A DNA stretch of 64,000 bases from Saprospiraceae bacterium. GTDB lineage: Bacteria > Bacteroidota > Bacteroidia > Chitinophagales > Saprospiraceae. Where the stretch lies: NCBI GenBank assembly GCA_016717105.1, contig JADKGF010000003.1:1-64000 (forward strand), read 5' to 3'. Position 1 is the stretch's first letter, and every line of letters begins with the position of its first letter. Shown here one piece after another: positions 18,566 through 28,374 of the stretch. The position numbers and the translations under genes are program-made. The notes beneath the pieces were generated by a model, which was given only the letters and a program-made list of their open reading frames with translations, made no database searches and had not been told where the DNA came from.

Positions 18566-19684
18566 ATGAAACCAAGTCAAATTCATAAAATTGAGATTAT
18601 CCCGACACAGATTAAGCTACACGAGCCATTTGTAATTTCAAAAGGAGCACTCACTCATGCGCGCAATACGGTTGTGAAAATTTATAATTCGGATGGCACT
18701 TATGGAGTAGGAGAGTGTTGCCCTTACCGATCTATCCACGGCGAGACCCAAACAGGAACTGTCGCATTTGCTAAGGATTTGGCTGCCGCACTGATCGGTG
18801 CAAATCCACGAGAGATTCACAAACATATAGCACTAATGGATCGAATGATTGTCGGAAATGCCTCGGTAAAGTGTGCGTTTGATATGGCATTGTATGATTT
18901 GGTGGCCAAAATGGATAATTTACCTTTGTATGCTTTTTTGCAAGGTGATCGGGACAAAAAAATCTATACAGATAATACGGTGAGCTTACTTGCCAAAGAC
19001 AAAATGGTAGAAAAAGCCATCAAATTTAAGGAAATGGGATTTCCGGTACTGAAGGTAAAACTCGGAGATCGTGGATTTTCTAACGATGTGGCCCGTATGG
19101 TGGCAATCAGAGAAGCTGTAGGAGATGATTTACCGCTGCGTGTGGATGCCAATCAAGGATGGAATTATCTGGATGCTAAAAGGGCACTCGAAGGCATGAA
19201 AGATCTCAATATAGAACACTGCGAAGAGCCTGTTTTGGCTGGTAATACGGTAGATCAAGCACGGCTTACAGCAGGAAGCCCAATTCCGATCATGGCAGAC
19301 GAATCTGTCTTTAATCACAAAGATGCTTATAAGGTGCTAAGCCAACATGCCGCACACTTGATCAATATAAAACTAGGCAAATCAGGTGGAATCTGCAATT
19401 CGATGAAGGTAGCTGCGATAGCACAAGCGGCTGGTGTGTATTGTCAGACTGGTTCGTTTTCTGAGTCAAGGCTTGGGATCACGGCATTAGTGCATTTTGA
19501 TATGGCTTGGGAGCACATCATATATCATGACTTAGATAGTCCGCTGATGCTGTCAGAAGATCCTGTCATAGGCGGTATGACCTACCACAAGGACTGGGAA
19601 GTAACTGTCGATGATACACCGGGTCATGGTGCAGATTTTGATCCGGATTTCTTGAAGCGGTTTGAGATTTTGGAAGTGAAGTAA
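18566..19684 (+). CDS. Enolase-superfamily dipeptide epimerase-like enzyme
   Basis: This 372-residue protein belongs to the mandelate racemase/muconate-lactonising group. It carries the catalytic lysine motif VLKVKLG near residue 160, metal ligands in DANQGW, CEEPV and MADES, and the second lysine region NIKLGKSGG near residue 270. This Lys/Lys arrangement is used by L-Ala-D/L-Glu and other dipeptide epimerases and by muconate cycloisomerases. No cell-wall recycling genes are nearby. Instead, ATP-grasp and amidotransferase genes follow, which favours epimerisation of a dipeptide intermediate in that cluster. The substrate is not determined. Confidence 0.8.
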   Translation: MKPSQIHKIEIIPTQIKLHEPFVISKGALTHARNTVVKIYNSDGTYGVGECCPYRSIHGETQTGTVAFAKDLAAALIGANPREIHKHIALMDRMIVGNASVKCAFDMALYDLVAKMDNLPLYAFLQGDRDKKIYTDNTVSLLAKDKMVEKAIKFKEMGFPVLKVKLGDRGFSNDVARMVAIREAVGDDLPLRVDANQGWNYLDAKRALEGMKDLNIEHCEEPVLAGNTVDQARLTAGSPIPIMADESVFNHKDAYKVLSQHAAHLINIKLGKSGGICNSMKVAAIAQAAGVYCQTGSFSESRLGITALVHFDMAWEHIIYHDLDSPLMLSEDPVIGGMTYHKDWEVTVDDTPGHGADFDPDFLKRFEILEVK

Positions 19685-19927
19685 GGCTGAGAATGATATT
19701 TCCACTTGTCCATGTACATCGCTTTTAGTACTCAATAAAAAAAAGAAATCATAGATCATTACCAAATAATATTTGTCACTTTTGCAAAATATCTATTTGT
19801 TAGATTACTCAAGAAGAAATATTTTTAATTTTATTATAAAATTGTTGGATTATCCGATCCAATGTTGAATATTTGCAAGCAATCTTAACAAATTCAAAAT
19901 TATCAACAAAAATAAATTTAGAGCAGG

Positions 19928-20898
19928 ATGAAGAAGATAGGTATCTTATTTGGTAAAGAAAACACTTTCCCACAGGCTTTTGTAGAGCGCGTGAATTCCA
20001 AGAAAGTGAAAGGTATTGTAGCAGAAGCAGTACAAATAGATGTCGTAGAGCAGGCAGATCCATCACAATATGATGTCATTATCGACAGAATATCACAAGA
20101 TGTACCGTTTTACAGGGCCTTCTTGAAAAATGCGGCATTGATGGTACTGCCGTGGTGAATAATCCATTTTGGTGGAGCGCAGATGAAAAGTTCTTTAATA
20201 ATTGTCTTTCCAAAACGCTGGGTGTACCCGTGCCGAATACAGTTTTATTGCCTTCATACGAGCGCCCTGATGATACTTCAGAACAATCATTTCGCAATCT
20301 GAAATATCCGACCGATTGGGAACGAATCTTTGATTATATCAAATTTCCAGCATACATGAAGCCGCACTCAGGTGGTGGATGGAAGAGTGTGTATAAGGTG
20401 ACAAGTCCTGAAGATTTGTGGACAAAACACGCTGAAACTGGTCAGTTGGTCATGTTACTTCAAGAGGAAATCGTATTTGATCATTATTTCCGTTGCTATT
20501 ATTTAGCAGGTGATAGAGTGCATATCATGCCTTATGAGCCACGCAATCCGCATCATCTTAGATATGTTGTAGATAATCCGACAAAGGACAAAAAATTGTT
20601 GGCTACTGTTGAACAATATACCAAGACACTTTGTCGAGGTTTGGGTTATGATTTCAATACCGTAGAGTTTGCAGTTAGAGATGGAATTCCGATAGCTATT
20701 GACTTTTGTAATCCTGCACCTGATGCTGATATCAATTCTGTTGGGCAGGCCAATTTTGACTGGATCGTAGAGAATGCAGCCAATATGGCCATAGAAAAAG
20801 CACAAAATCACAAAGCAAATCAGATGAATTTGACTTGGGGATCATTTATTAGTGATATATTTGCACCCGCAAAAAAGCCTGTAAGTAAAAAGGCGTAA
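19928..20898 (+). CDS. ATP-grasp ligase-like protein (one frameshift)
   Basis: The N-terminal part (19928-20158) starts MKKIGILFGKENTFPQAF. One lost base near 20133 (the intended reading is DGTAVVNNPFWWSADEKFF) joins it to the frame ending at 20898, giving about 323 residues. ATP-grasp features are the basic patch PAYMKPHSGGGWKSVYKV, the strand LQEEIVFDHYFRCYYL, and the metal-binding EFAVRDGIPIAIDFCNPAPD. The family joins an acyl-phosphate to an amine, so a peptide or amide ligase is likely. It sits 33 nt upstream of a class I amidotransferase. The split is probably a sequencing error. Confidence 0.72.
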
Positions 20899-20931
20899 AT
20901 TTTATCGTCATTTGATAGGACAATTATAGTC

Positions 20932-21756
20932 ATGGAGGATAGATTAAGGTTGGCGATTTTGGATATGAATGCTGGCAGACCCAATCAAGGTATGCGTTGT
21001 ATTCGAGACATTGCAGCTATGTATAGCAGTGCTTTTGACATAGATGAGTTTGATGTCAGGAGCAAAAATGAATTGCCTGATTTGAGTTACGACGTGTATA
21101 TCTCTAGTGGTGGCCCTGGCAATCCACTCGAAGGTGATGGTGTTTGGGATAAGGCATGGTATAATTTGGTTGGTGACCTTTGGGAATACAATCTTGCAAA
21201 CCAGTTTGGTAAAAAATACATGTTTTTTATCTGCCATTCATTTCAGATGGCTTGTAATTTCTTTGAACTGGGTACATTGGCGCCACGAAAATCTACTTCA
21301 TTTGGTATCATGCCTGTACATCTTACTAAGTATGGTGAAAATGATCCAATATTCGGTAGTCTGCCTGATCCGATGTATGCTGTAGATAGCCGCGATTTCC
21401 AATTGATACAACCAGACTTGGATGTCTTCCGTATGCATGGTGCCAAGATACTGGCCCTTGAAAAAATAAGGTCGCATGTCGAATACGAACGAGCCATAAT
21501 GGCGGTCCGATTCTCAGACGAATTTATTGGTACCCAATTTCATCCAGAAGCTGACCCAATCGGTATGAAAATCCATTTTGAGAAGCCTGAAATCAGAGAA
21601 ACTGTGATCAAAAACTTTGGTCAGGCCAAATATGACACCATGATGGATCACATCGACGACCCAGATAAGATAGAGTTGACGCACAATACCATCTTGCCGT
21701 TATTTATCGAAAACGCCATGGATACGATTTTTGAGCAAAATGCAGTTTTGGTATGA
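20932..21756 (+). CDS. Class I glutamine amidotransferase-like protein
   Basis: This 274-residue protein has a triad-type amidotransferase core: the oxyanion loop SSGGPGNPLE, the nucleophile elbow FICHSFQMAC (Cys in CHS), and the His-Glu pair in TQFHPEAD. A C-terminal extension of about 60 residues (KIHFEKPEIRETVIKNFG onward) is not in standard GATases. It could deliver ammonia to a partner ligase or hydrolyse gamma-glutamyl bonds. Its stop overlaps the start of the next gene (ATGA at 21753-21756), so the two are translationally coupled. Confidence 0.82.
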   Translation: MEDRLRLAILDMNAGRPNQGMRCIRDIAAMYSSAFDIDEFDVRSKNELPDLSYDVYISSGGPGNPLEGDGVWDKAWYNLVGDLWEYNLANQFGKKYMFFICHSFQMACNFFELGTLAPRKSTSFGIMPVHLTKYGENDPIFGSLPDPMYAVDSRDFQLIQPDLDVFRMHGAKILALEKIRSHVEYERAIMAVRFSDEFIGTQFHPEADPIGMKIHFEKPEIRETVIKNFGQAKYDTMMDHIDDPDKIELTHNTILPLFIENAMDTIFEQNAVLV

Positions 21757-22958
21757 TTCCACATATTAGAGAAGACTTCAATAAGAAGTTTACGGAAGAA
21801 AAGTACCAAGCCTTCAAAACAGGTTTGGCCGAAATGTACAATCTGAAGCCAAATTTCAGAGAAGCGGAGACGCCATTTTTTATACCTGCTATCTTGAAGG
21901 AACGATTGCTCGAAGCATGTGCGCAGATAAGCGAAGTGGTGGTGAGACCAGACATCAAGGAGTTTACCCAAGGTGCGCTCTATGATGACAGCTTGATCGT
22001 ACCCAATGAAGATGAGCATACCACATTTTTGCAAATGGATTTTGGTGTTTGCCTAGATGAAAATGGCGACCCTTTTCCACAATTAATTGAAATACAGGGA
22101 TTTCCATCCGTATATTTTTTCAATATATGGTGAGCCGAGCTTATCACCTTTATTATGATTTGCCAGATAGCCTTACCAGTTTTTTCAATGGATTTACTAG
22201 AGAAAGCTATAAAAAAGGTACTTTACGATACGATAGTTGGTGATTCTGATCCGAAGTATGTGGTATTGTTGGAGATCGAGCCAGAGTTGCAAAATACCTA
22301 CATTGATATGTTGAGTACTTCTGTAGAGCTAGAGATACCCGTAGTGTGTGTGACAGAAGTGATCAAAGAAGGTAGGCAATTATTTTATACCAATAAATCT
22401 GGCGAAAAAATCAGAATAGAAAAGATATACAATCGCGTCATTTTTGATGAATTATATCAAAGGCCGGACTTGAAGTTGAATTTCAAATTTACGGATGATC
22501 TAGATGTAGAATGGATAGGCCATCCGAATTGGTTTTATAGGATTAGCAAATATATAATGCCTTATCTTGTAAATAAATATGTACCAGAGACCTACTTTTT
22601 GCATGAATTGAAAGAGATACCAGCCGATCTGGAAAATTATGTACTGAAGCCATTGTTTTCATTTGCAGGTGCAGGAGTCATCATAGATGTGACGCGTGAA
22701 GATATCGACCAAATCCAAGATAAATCCAACTATATCCTCCAGCGCAAGGTCACTTATGAACCAGTACTCAAATCACCTAATGATCCTGTCAAAGTAGAAA
22801 TCCGTATGCTCATGTTGTGGCCGAAGGAAGTCGAGAAGCCATTTATTGTCAATAATCTCGTACGACTTTCTAAGGGTAAAATGATCGGTGTCAAATACAA
22901 TAAAGACAAAGATTGGGTAGGAGGTAGTGTTGGATTTTTTGAAGAAGCTCAGGATTAA
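21753..22958 (+). CDS. Conserved protein with ATP-grasp-like C-terminus (two frameshifts)
   Basis: The frame from MIPHIREDFNKKFTEEKY breaks near 22115 (T run) and again near 22215 (A run). Correcting both gives one protein of about 401 residues that passes through YMVSRAYHLYYDLPDS and SFFNGFTRESYKKVLYD. The C-terminal stretch NYVLKPLFSFAGAGVIIDVT, followed by YILQRKVTYEP and VEIRMLMLW, looks like the nucleotide-binding end of an ATP-grasp, possibly circularly permuted. I do not know a characterised member. It is the last gene of the epimerase/ATP-grasp/GATase cluster. Confidence 0.6.
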
Positions 22959-23146
22959 AGGCTAACGCATACAATTTGTATCAAAATTAACAGCTACGCT
23001 ATTAAATACTAAGCTTCGCACGGAGGATAAGTTTTTGGTACTTTGTGACCAATTAAAGAATAAATAAAGTAATAAGAAAACTAAAAAAAGAGGAAGTTGA
23101 TATATATTTGTGTCGCATATAGACAAGTTAGCAAGTATTAAAGAAA

Positions 23147-24320
23147 ATGAATCAGAATTATACAAGTAACATATTGTTAAAGTATTGCACCTCGTTTGAA
23201 AAAAGAGAATATCAGATAGATGGGAGTAATCTTGAAACAGATTTAGATCTAGTTTATGACGAAGTAAAAACTAATAAATTTACATTTGATTTTAACCGTG
23301 TAGGCAATTATTTAACTGTTGATTTATTAACAAAAAAACTTGTTTTAAGAAAACTCAATGATAACATTTTAAGAATATATCAAGTCAAACAAGCTAATCG
23401 TAGTTTGATAATAAAACAAGTTATTACAATCCTGAAAGAATCATCTCCTTATTGGATTTTAAAAACAGATATCAAAAACTTCTATGAAAGCATTGATCGA
23501 AAATCTCTTTTAAATAAACTAAAAGAAGAAACACTGTCTTATTATTCTAATTTTACTTCTCAACAAGATAGATGAACATTTAAATGATTGCAATTTACAG
23601 GGACTACCAAGAGGTCTAAGTATAAGTTCAACATTGTCAGAAATTTACTTGAGAAATTTCGATAGACAAATAAAGATGACTTCCTCAATTTTCTATTATG
23701 CTCGTTTTGTAGATGATATATTAATATTTTGTACAAATAGAGAACAAGCTTCTGAAATTCAAAAATCGCTCAATGCGAGTTTGCCCAAAGGACTGAAGTC
23801 TAATAAACTTAAAACTAAAATATACAACAGTAATAGAATTCTTGAATCGGAACCATTAATCTACTTAGGTTATGAATTTTGGAAAAAGAAAGAAGGAGAT
23901 GAAACAAACTTAGTCATATCGATTGCTAAAAATAAAGTTAAAAAGCTTAAGACCAAAATCGCCAAAACAGTTTTTAACTATTTAAAGACCAAAGATTTTG
24001 AACTTTTAGTAAAAAGGATGAGATTTCTTACAGGTAATTTTAGTATTCGCAATAGTGATAAAACAAATGATTTACTTGCTGGAATTTATTATAACTATCC
24101 TGCTATTAACAACTACAAAATACTTGATGACCTAAATGTCTTCTACAGGAAGCTCATTTCTGCCTCAAATGGTGACTTAGGAGTAAAGATGAAAGGTGAC
24201 ATAAATCCTTTTCAATTGGTAAGATTAAAGAAATATTCCTTCAAATGTGGATTTACTAAGCGAATCGTAAAGAGGTTCACTAAAAAGGAATTAGGTGCAA
24301 TAACAAGTTGCTGGAGATGA
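23147..24320 (+). CDS. drt3a: Reverse transcriptase, DRT type 3 subunit A-like (one frameshift)
   Basis: About 391 residues once an extra T near 23555 is removed; the join reads NKIDEHLNDCNLQGLPRGLSISSTL. RT motifs in order are ILKTDIKNFYESID (first catalytic Asp), the QGLPRGLSISS fingers/palm turn, ARFVDDILIF (catalytic DD), and YLGYEF (motif E). There is no maturase, integrase or group II intron structure nearby, which places it among the unknown-group/defence RTs. The tail with RMRFLTGNFSI and AGIYYNYPAIN resembles Drt3a as I recall it. The gene overlaps the next RT by ATGA (24317-24320), so the pair is one operon. A defence role is inferred from family and partner. Confidence 0.72.
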
Positions 24321-26275
24321 GTATAGTAAAAATAAAAAGGTACGATAAATGGAGAGTTCTTCTTACTGAGGTTTTACCTTATGAAACGCCAATGATATTC
24401 TCCAATAATGGATTCTATGTAATAAGTCAAACGAAACTCTCAGTAAAATATTTCGAGCAGAGAATAAAAACGGCTATTCCAGATATGAACCAAAAGGCAA
24501 AAGAAATCTTTTACAATTTCCTTTTTCATATAACGTAAGAAGATCTGATCCCAAAAAACAAGAAGGTTAAGCGTAATACATCCATTTACTCAGCATCTTT
24601 TTGTAGACTTCTATCATACTTACGATTCAATTATAATTCATTCATGCTCAAAGAGCCCATTCACATTGAGAGCTCCTAATTCTGTAGCAAAATATTTTTA
24701 TCAATCCGATCCTGCAATTGAAGAAGACACAACAATAAACGATGATGTTGAAGTTGCAGAAATAAATAGAATTGATTCTAAAGTCCTAAAATCTTATCCC
24801 ACATATAAACCAATTGATCTTATTTATAAGTTCTTTGAAAAACTATCCTACCGTAGATTAGAGCAAAGATTTCATCATAGGTTTGAGTTTGATATTGCAA
24901 AATGTTTCTACAACATTTATACTCATTCAATTACTTGGGCTATAAAAGGAAAAGAATACGCTAAACAAAACCATAAGCATACCTCCTTTGAAACACAATT
25001 TGACAATATAGTTCAACTATCAAATTATAACGAAACAAATGGAATAATTGTAGGCCCCGAATTTTCCAGGATATTTGCCGAAGTAATTTTACAAGCAATA
25101 GATTTACAGGTACATACTAAATTAGAAGAACAAGGATTCAAATATAAAGTTGACTATAATATAAAGAGATACGTTGATGATTATTTTGTTTTTACTAACG
25201 ACTTAAAGCTTGGAGAAATAATTCAAAAATTATTTAAAGATAATTTAGAAGAATATAAACTTTACATTAATGAAAGAAAATCGATAGTAAGAGAAAGGCC
25301 TTTCATGACCAACATAGGGGTTGGGAAAATAGAATTAAAAGACGAATCACAGATTTATTCAATTATCTTATAACTGAAAAATTAATAGAAGAGGAAGGTG
25401 AAGAAAAGAAGTTTTATGAAATTTCATCGATTTCGGTCCTGTCAATATCTGCAAGAACTTTATCAACGACTTTCAATGTATACTCAAAAAAAAATGATTT
25501 AGATTACTCAATATTTTCCAATGATGTGGTTCGTTTAATTAAATCTGAATTAATAAAAGAAATTAAAATCAAGTAATTTCATTCACAGTGATTCGAATCT
25601 CACCAATTATTTTCCTTGTGATAATTGAAATTTCATTTTATGCTTACTCTTTAAATGTAAAAATTCATCCAGTACATTTAAGATAGGCCAGATAATAGTT
25701 GTAATGGCAAATATTTAAAGGACAAAAGTGAAGACGTTAAGCAAATTATTTACACTAAAATTGCATCAGAATGTAATTTTATATATGATTTGAGCATGCA
25801 AAGCGATAATCAAGAAGTCACAAAAATTGAAATTCTTAATTTGCTAATTGCAAGTACAATGTTAGATGAATCATTTTTACTCAGTGAAAGAAGAATAAGA
25901 GAATTATTTAGTCTTAAAAAATCGAAAGACTATTCTGATTTGAATTATTTTGAAATAATTTCCCTTCTTTACTACATAGGGGACAATGTGAATTATAATC
26001 GCCTCAGAGAAAACATTGAAAAAGGAATAAAAAGAAAAATAAGAGAATGTGATTCACCATTTAAGTACTCAGAAATAACAATGCTATTATTTGATACTAT
26101 AACATGTCCTTTTATTTCTGAAGCAACAAAAGACAACATCTTATTGGCAAGTAATTACACCTTACAAGCAGAATTAGCCGATTCGAAAAATAGAATTAAA
26201 GAACAAAAAATATGGTTTGTTAACTGGAGTAGAAACGAAATTGATTTAGAAAGAACTCTCAAAAGAAAGGAATGA
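24317..26275 (+). pseudogene. drt3b: Second reverse transcriptase, DRT type 3 subunit B-like, multiply frameshifted
   Basis: The start overlaps the upstream stop (ATGA). As read, the frame is broken about seven times, near 24515, 24557, 25356, 25571, 25625, 25661 and 25719, each by one base. Corrected, it is one protein of about 650 residues: N-terminus RVLLTEVLPYETPMIFSN, then SVIHPFTQHLFVDFYHTYD, RT core FEFDIAKCFYNIYTHSI, GPEFSRIFAEVI, and the catalytic RYVDDYFVF. A long helical C-terminus (FYAYSLNV, STFKIGQIIVVMANI, SEDVKQIIYTKI) ends at 26275. The size and pairing fit Drt3b. The lesion density is higher than in housekeeping genes, so real inactivation is possible. Confidence 0.6.
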
Positions 26276-26467
26276 GTTCTGTATATTAAAAATAACGAGA
26301 TTGGTGCTGAACGTAGAAGAGCCGAATTATCACGAATTGGTACAATACCTTTTACATTAAGTTTTTCTTAGCATAATACTGGCTAAAGGAGTTCATGCCA
26401 AATGGACATCACACGCGAATACGGAATGCATCAAATCTCTATTTAATCAAATAAAACGCGCTATCCA

Positions 26468-26525
26468 TGATATGAGATCAGACTTGCTATCGCAGCGTCC
26501 ATCATATCACAGACGTTATGGGTAA
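26468..26525. repeat. attC-like inverted-repeat element, copy 1
   Basis: The element begins TGATATGAGATC, has an 8-bp inverted pair TGATATGA / TCATATCA around a loop, and ends ACGTTATGGG. The first 22 nt are identical to copy 2 at 27352-27373; the middle differs. The architecture of stem, loop and GTTA end recalls integron attC sites, but no integrase is in the window. Confidence 0.45.
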
Positions 26526-26554
26526 GTAATAAAATATTGAGAAGCAAAATTATT

Positions 26555-27310
26555 ATGAATAAGAAAGGTATAATATTATTCCTAACACTTTTACTCGGTG
26601 GAACTTCAATGTCAGCTTGTAAATGCACGACGTTTAGTTTGAACGATGAAACGGAACGGGCTACTACCATATTTCTTGGAATACTTCAAGAGCAAGCAGA
26701 GAATAAAATGATCTTTCATTTAATCAAGTTATATAAGGGAGAATCAACTTCAAATGTGGAATTTCAAATTATCCAATCCAATAGTTCGTGTTATAAACAA
26801 AGAAAATTTAAAGTTGGAGAAATGCTAATTGTTTTTACCGAAGAAGAAGGAATACATAATTGTAGCAGAACAAAAAACATAGAATTCAACTCTGATTTTG
26901 ATGATCTTGAGAAATTGAATCCAAATGCTAAAATTTATGACCAAGAAAAATATAACCTCATAGAACAACATAAAAGTCAAATACAAAAATTACTCTTGAA
27001 TTGTGGTTTGGACAATTTTTCAACTTTAAATAGCTCAGAGATAGAATTTCTTATACAATATTTAAACTCTGACAAAGCCAACAAAGATTTTGAAAATGTA
27101 AATGTACTATTCGTTACTGGTTCAGGTGGTAGTCAAATCTCAGACAAAACTGAATATTTTAAAAGTGTTAAATCTTACAATTTAAGCTGAAAAAGAATTT
27201 CTAATAATATTATTTGGCTAGATGATGAAATGAAAATGAAATCTGGCGGATATGATGTCATTATTACCTTTTGGGTTAAAGTATTTTCCAACAGACATTT
27301 AAATAAATAG
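26555..27310 (+). CDS. Secreted TIMP/NTR-like protein, in-frame TGA near the C-terminus
   Basis: I choose the ATG at 26555 (MNKKGIILFLTLLLGG), which gives a signal peptide. The mature protein starts at the conserved CKCTTFSL, followed by TIFLGILQEQ, FHLIKLYKG, SSCYKQRKFKVGEMLIVFTEEE and NCSRTK. This Cys pattern and strand order are those of the TIMP/netrin-like (NTR) domain found in many secreted bacterial proteins. The frame stops at TGA 27188-27190, but the same frame continues open for 39 codons (IIWLDDEMKMKSGGYDVIITFWV) to 27310, so the last part is probably native. It lies between two attC-like elements. The function is unknown. Confidence 0.6.
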
Positions 27311-27351
27311 TTAAACAGGCTAAAAAATTAAAAGAACATACCAGTAACAAG

Positions 27352-27409
27352 TGATATGAGATCAGACTTGCTACTTCTTCGTCCGCTCCATATAACAACC
27401 GTTATGGCT
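27352..27409. repeat. attC-like inverted-repeat element, copy 2
   Basis: It begins with the same 22 nt as copy 1, diverges in the middle (CTTCTTCGTCCG), and ends AACCGTTATGGC. Upstream AGTAAC can pair with the GTTA end, giving the nested outer and inner arms expected of attC. It lies between the TIMP-like gene and hicB. The rest of 27311-27622 contains only a possible 37-codon gene remnant (27493-27603, ending QVRDLILK) without a start. Confidence 0.45.
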
Positions 27410-27622
27410 CACAAAACAGAAAAACTAAGTCAATTCATAATCAGACCTTGAAAAAGGAAAATAATGTAGTGGATGTGTCGTGTTAATGGTAATCACCTTA
27501 TACTTTGCAAAGAAAGATTGATGAGATTATAAATCTTCAAACTAAAGACAACAAAGCGAAACCATATCAAGTTAAACAAGTCAGAGACTTAATTCTTAAA
27601 TAATCTATAGATTCAGAAGTAG

Positions 27623-27838
27623 ATGAATAATATAAAATATGCGCTAATTATATTCTGGAGTGAATCCGATGAAGCCTTCATTGTTGAAGTTCCTGAATTG
27701 GCTGGATGTAAAGCTGATGGTGAAACTTACGAAGAAGCAATAGCAAATGTAAAATTGGTTATTAATGATTGGATTGAAACAGCTTTAGCTTTAGGAAGGA
27801 ATATACCAAAACCCAAAGGGAAACTAATGTATGCATAG
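27623..27838 (+). CDS. hicB: HicB-family antitoxin-like protein (orphan)
   Basis: This 71-residue protein has the HicB partial RNase H-like fold: YALIIFWSESDEAFIVEVPELAGCKADGETYEEAIANV, ending with the helix that includes IETALALGRNIPKPKGK. A HicA toxin would normally precede or follow within a few bases. None is visible, only a non-HicA remnant upstream, so this is either an orphan or a single-domain HicB homologue. There is no C-terminal DNA-binding helix-turn-helix. Confidence 0.7.
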   Translation: MNNIKYALIIFWSESDEAFIVEVPELAGCKADGETYEEAIANVKLVINDWIETALALGRNIPKPKGKLMYA

Positions 27839-28015
27839 AAAAATCACGAAGTTTTAACAATGCTCAAGATGGAAAGATTTCCTAATGCTGCGTCCGTCGC
27901 CAGCACGGTCGTTAATTAGAAGATACTTTTTAAATCAAGAATAAAACAATGCAATAAATAGATTGCTTAGCTTACAATCTGTCATCCTTTCCCAGTGCTC
28001 GGTGATGTACCTAAT

Positions 28016-28156
28016 TATACCCATTCAGGTATAGTGTAACGCAAATGGAAATAAACTATACCCGAAATGGTATAAAATGTGCATTTTTAGAATTATTTAT
28101 ACCCGAAATGGTATATTTTATATAAAATTCATTAACTTTATACCCTAAAAGGTATA
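28016..28156. promoter_or_regulatory. Four phased HipB-type operators (TATACC-N6-GGTATA)
   Basis: Perfect palindromes lie at 28016-28033, 28057-28074, 28098-28115 and 28139-28156. Every copy is TATACC, six bases, GGTATA. Start-to-start distance is exactly 41 bp each time, about four helical turns, so all four sites face the same side of the helix. The last ends 5 nt before the hipB start codon. E. coli HipB binds a comparable palindrome (TATCC-N8-GGATA) in four copies. The array is therefore the autoregulatory operator of the hipBST operon. The rest of the 27839-28015 spacer has no gene; 27885-27915 holds a weak hairpin ending GTCGTTA. Confidence 0.85.
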
Positions 28157-28161
28157 TTCGT

Positions 28162-28374
28162 ATGAATAAATTAGTTCAATTTGTAAAAAAAAGAAGGAAA
28201 TCCCTTGGGCTAACTCAAGAAGACCTTTCTTTTAAAGCTGGTGTAGGACTAAGGTTTGTTCGACATTTAGAGCAAGGAAAAGAAAGTTTACGAATGGATA
28301 AAGTTAATCAGGTTCTAACATTATTTGGCCATGAGCTTGGTCCAATACAATCTGAAAGAAATGAAGAAAGCTAA
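28162..28374 (+). CDS. hipB: HipB-like antitoxin / XRE repressor
   Basis: This 70-residue helix-turn-helix protein (RRKSLGLTQEDLSFKAGVG, then FVRHLEQGKESLRMDKVNQVL) is of the XRE/HipB type. It directly follows four identical-spacing palindromic operators and overlaps the next gene by 14 nt. HipB proteins dimerise, repress the operon through such operators and help neutralise the kinase toxin. The start at 28162 follows the last operator closely, so repression could also block translation start or RNA polymerase clearance. Confidence 0.85.
   Translation: MNKLVQFVKKRRKSLGLTQEDLSFKAGVGLRFVRHLEQGKESLRMDKVNQVLTLFGHELGPIQSERNEES

Noticed and set aside
26413..26419. CACAC motif downstream of the second RT as a DRT3 RNA template
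   Set aside because: The alternating stretch is only about five bases and no surrounding fold was established, so it cannot be claimed.
27493..27603. HicA toxin partner of the HicB-like gene
   Set aside because: The short frame before hicB lacks the HicA GSHxxxxH-type motif and has no start codon.
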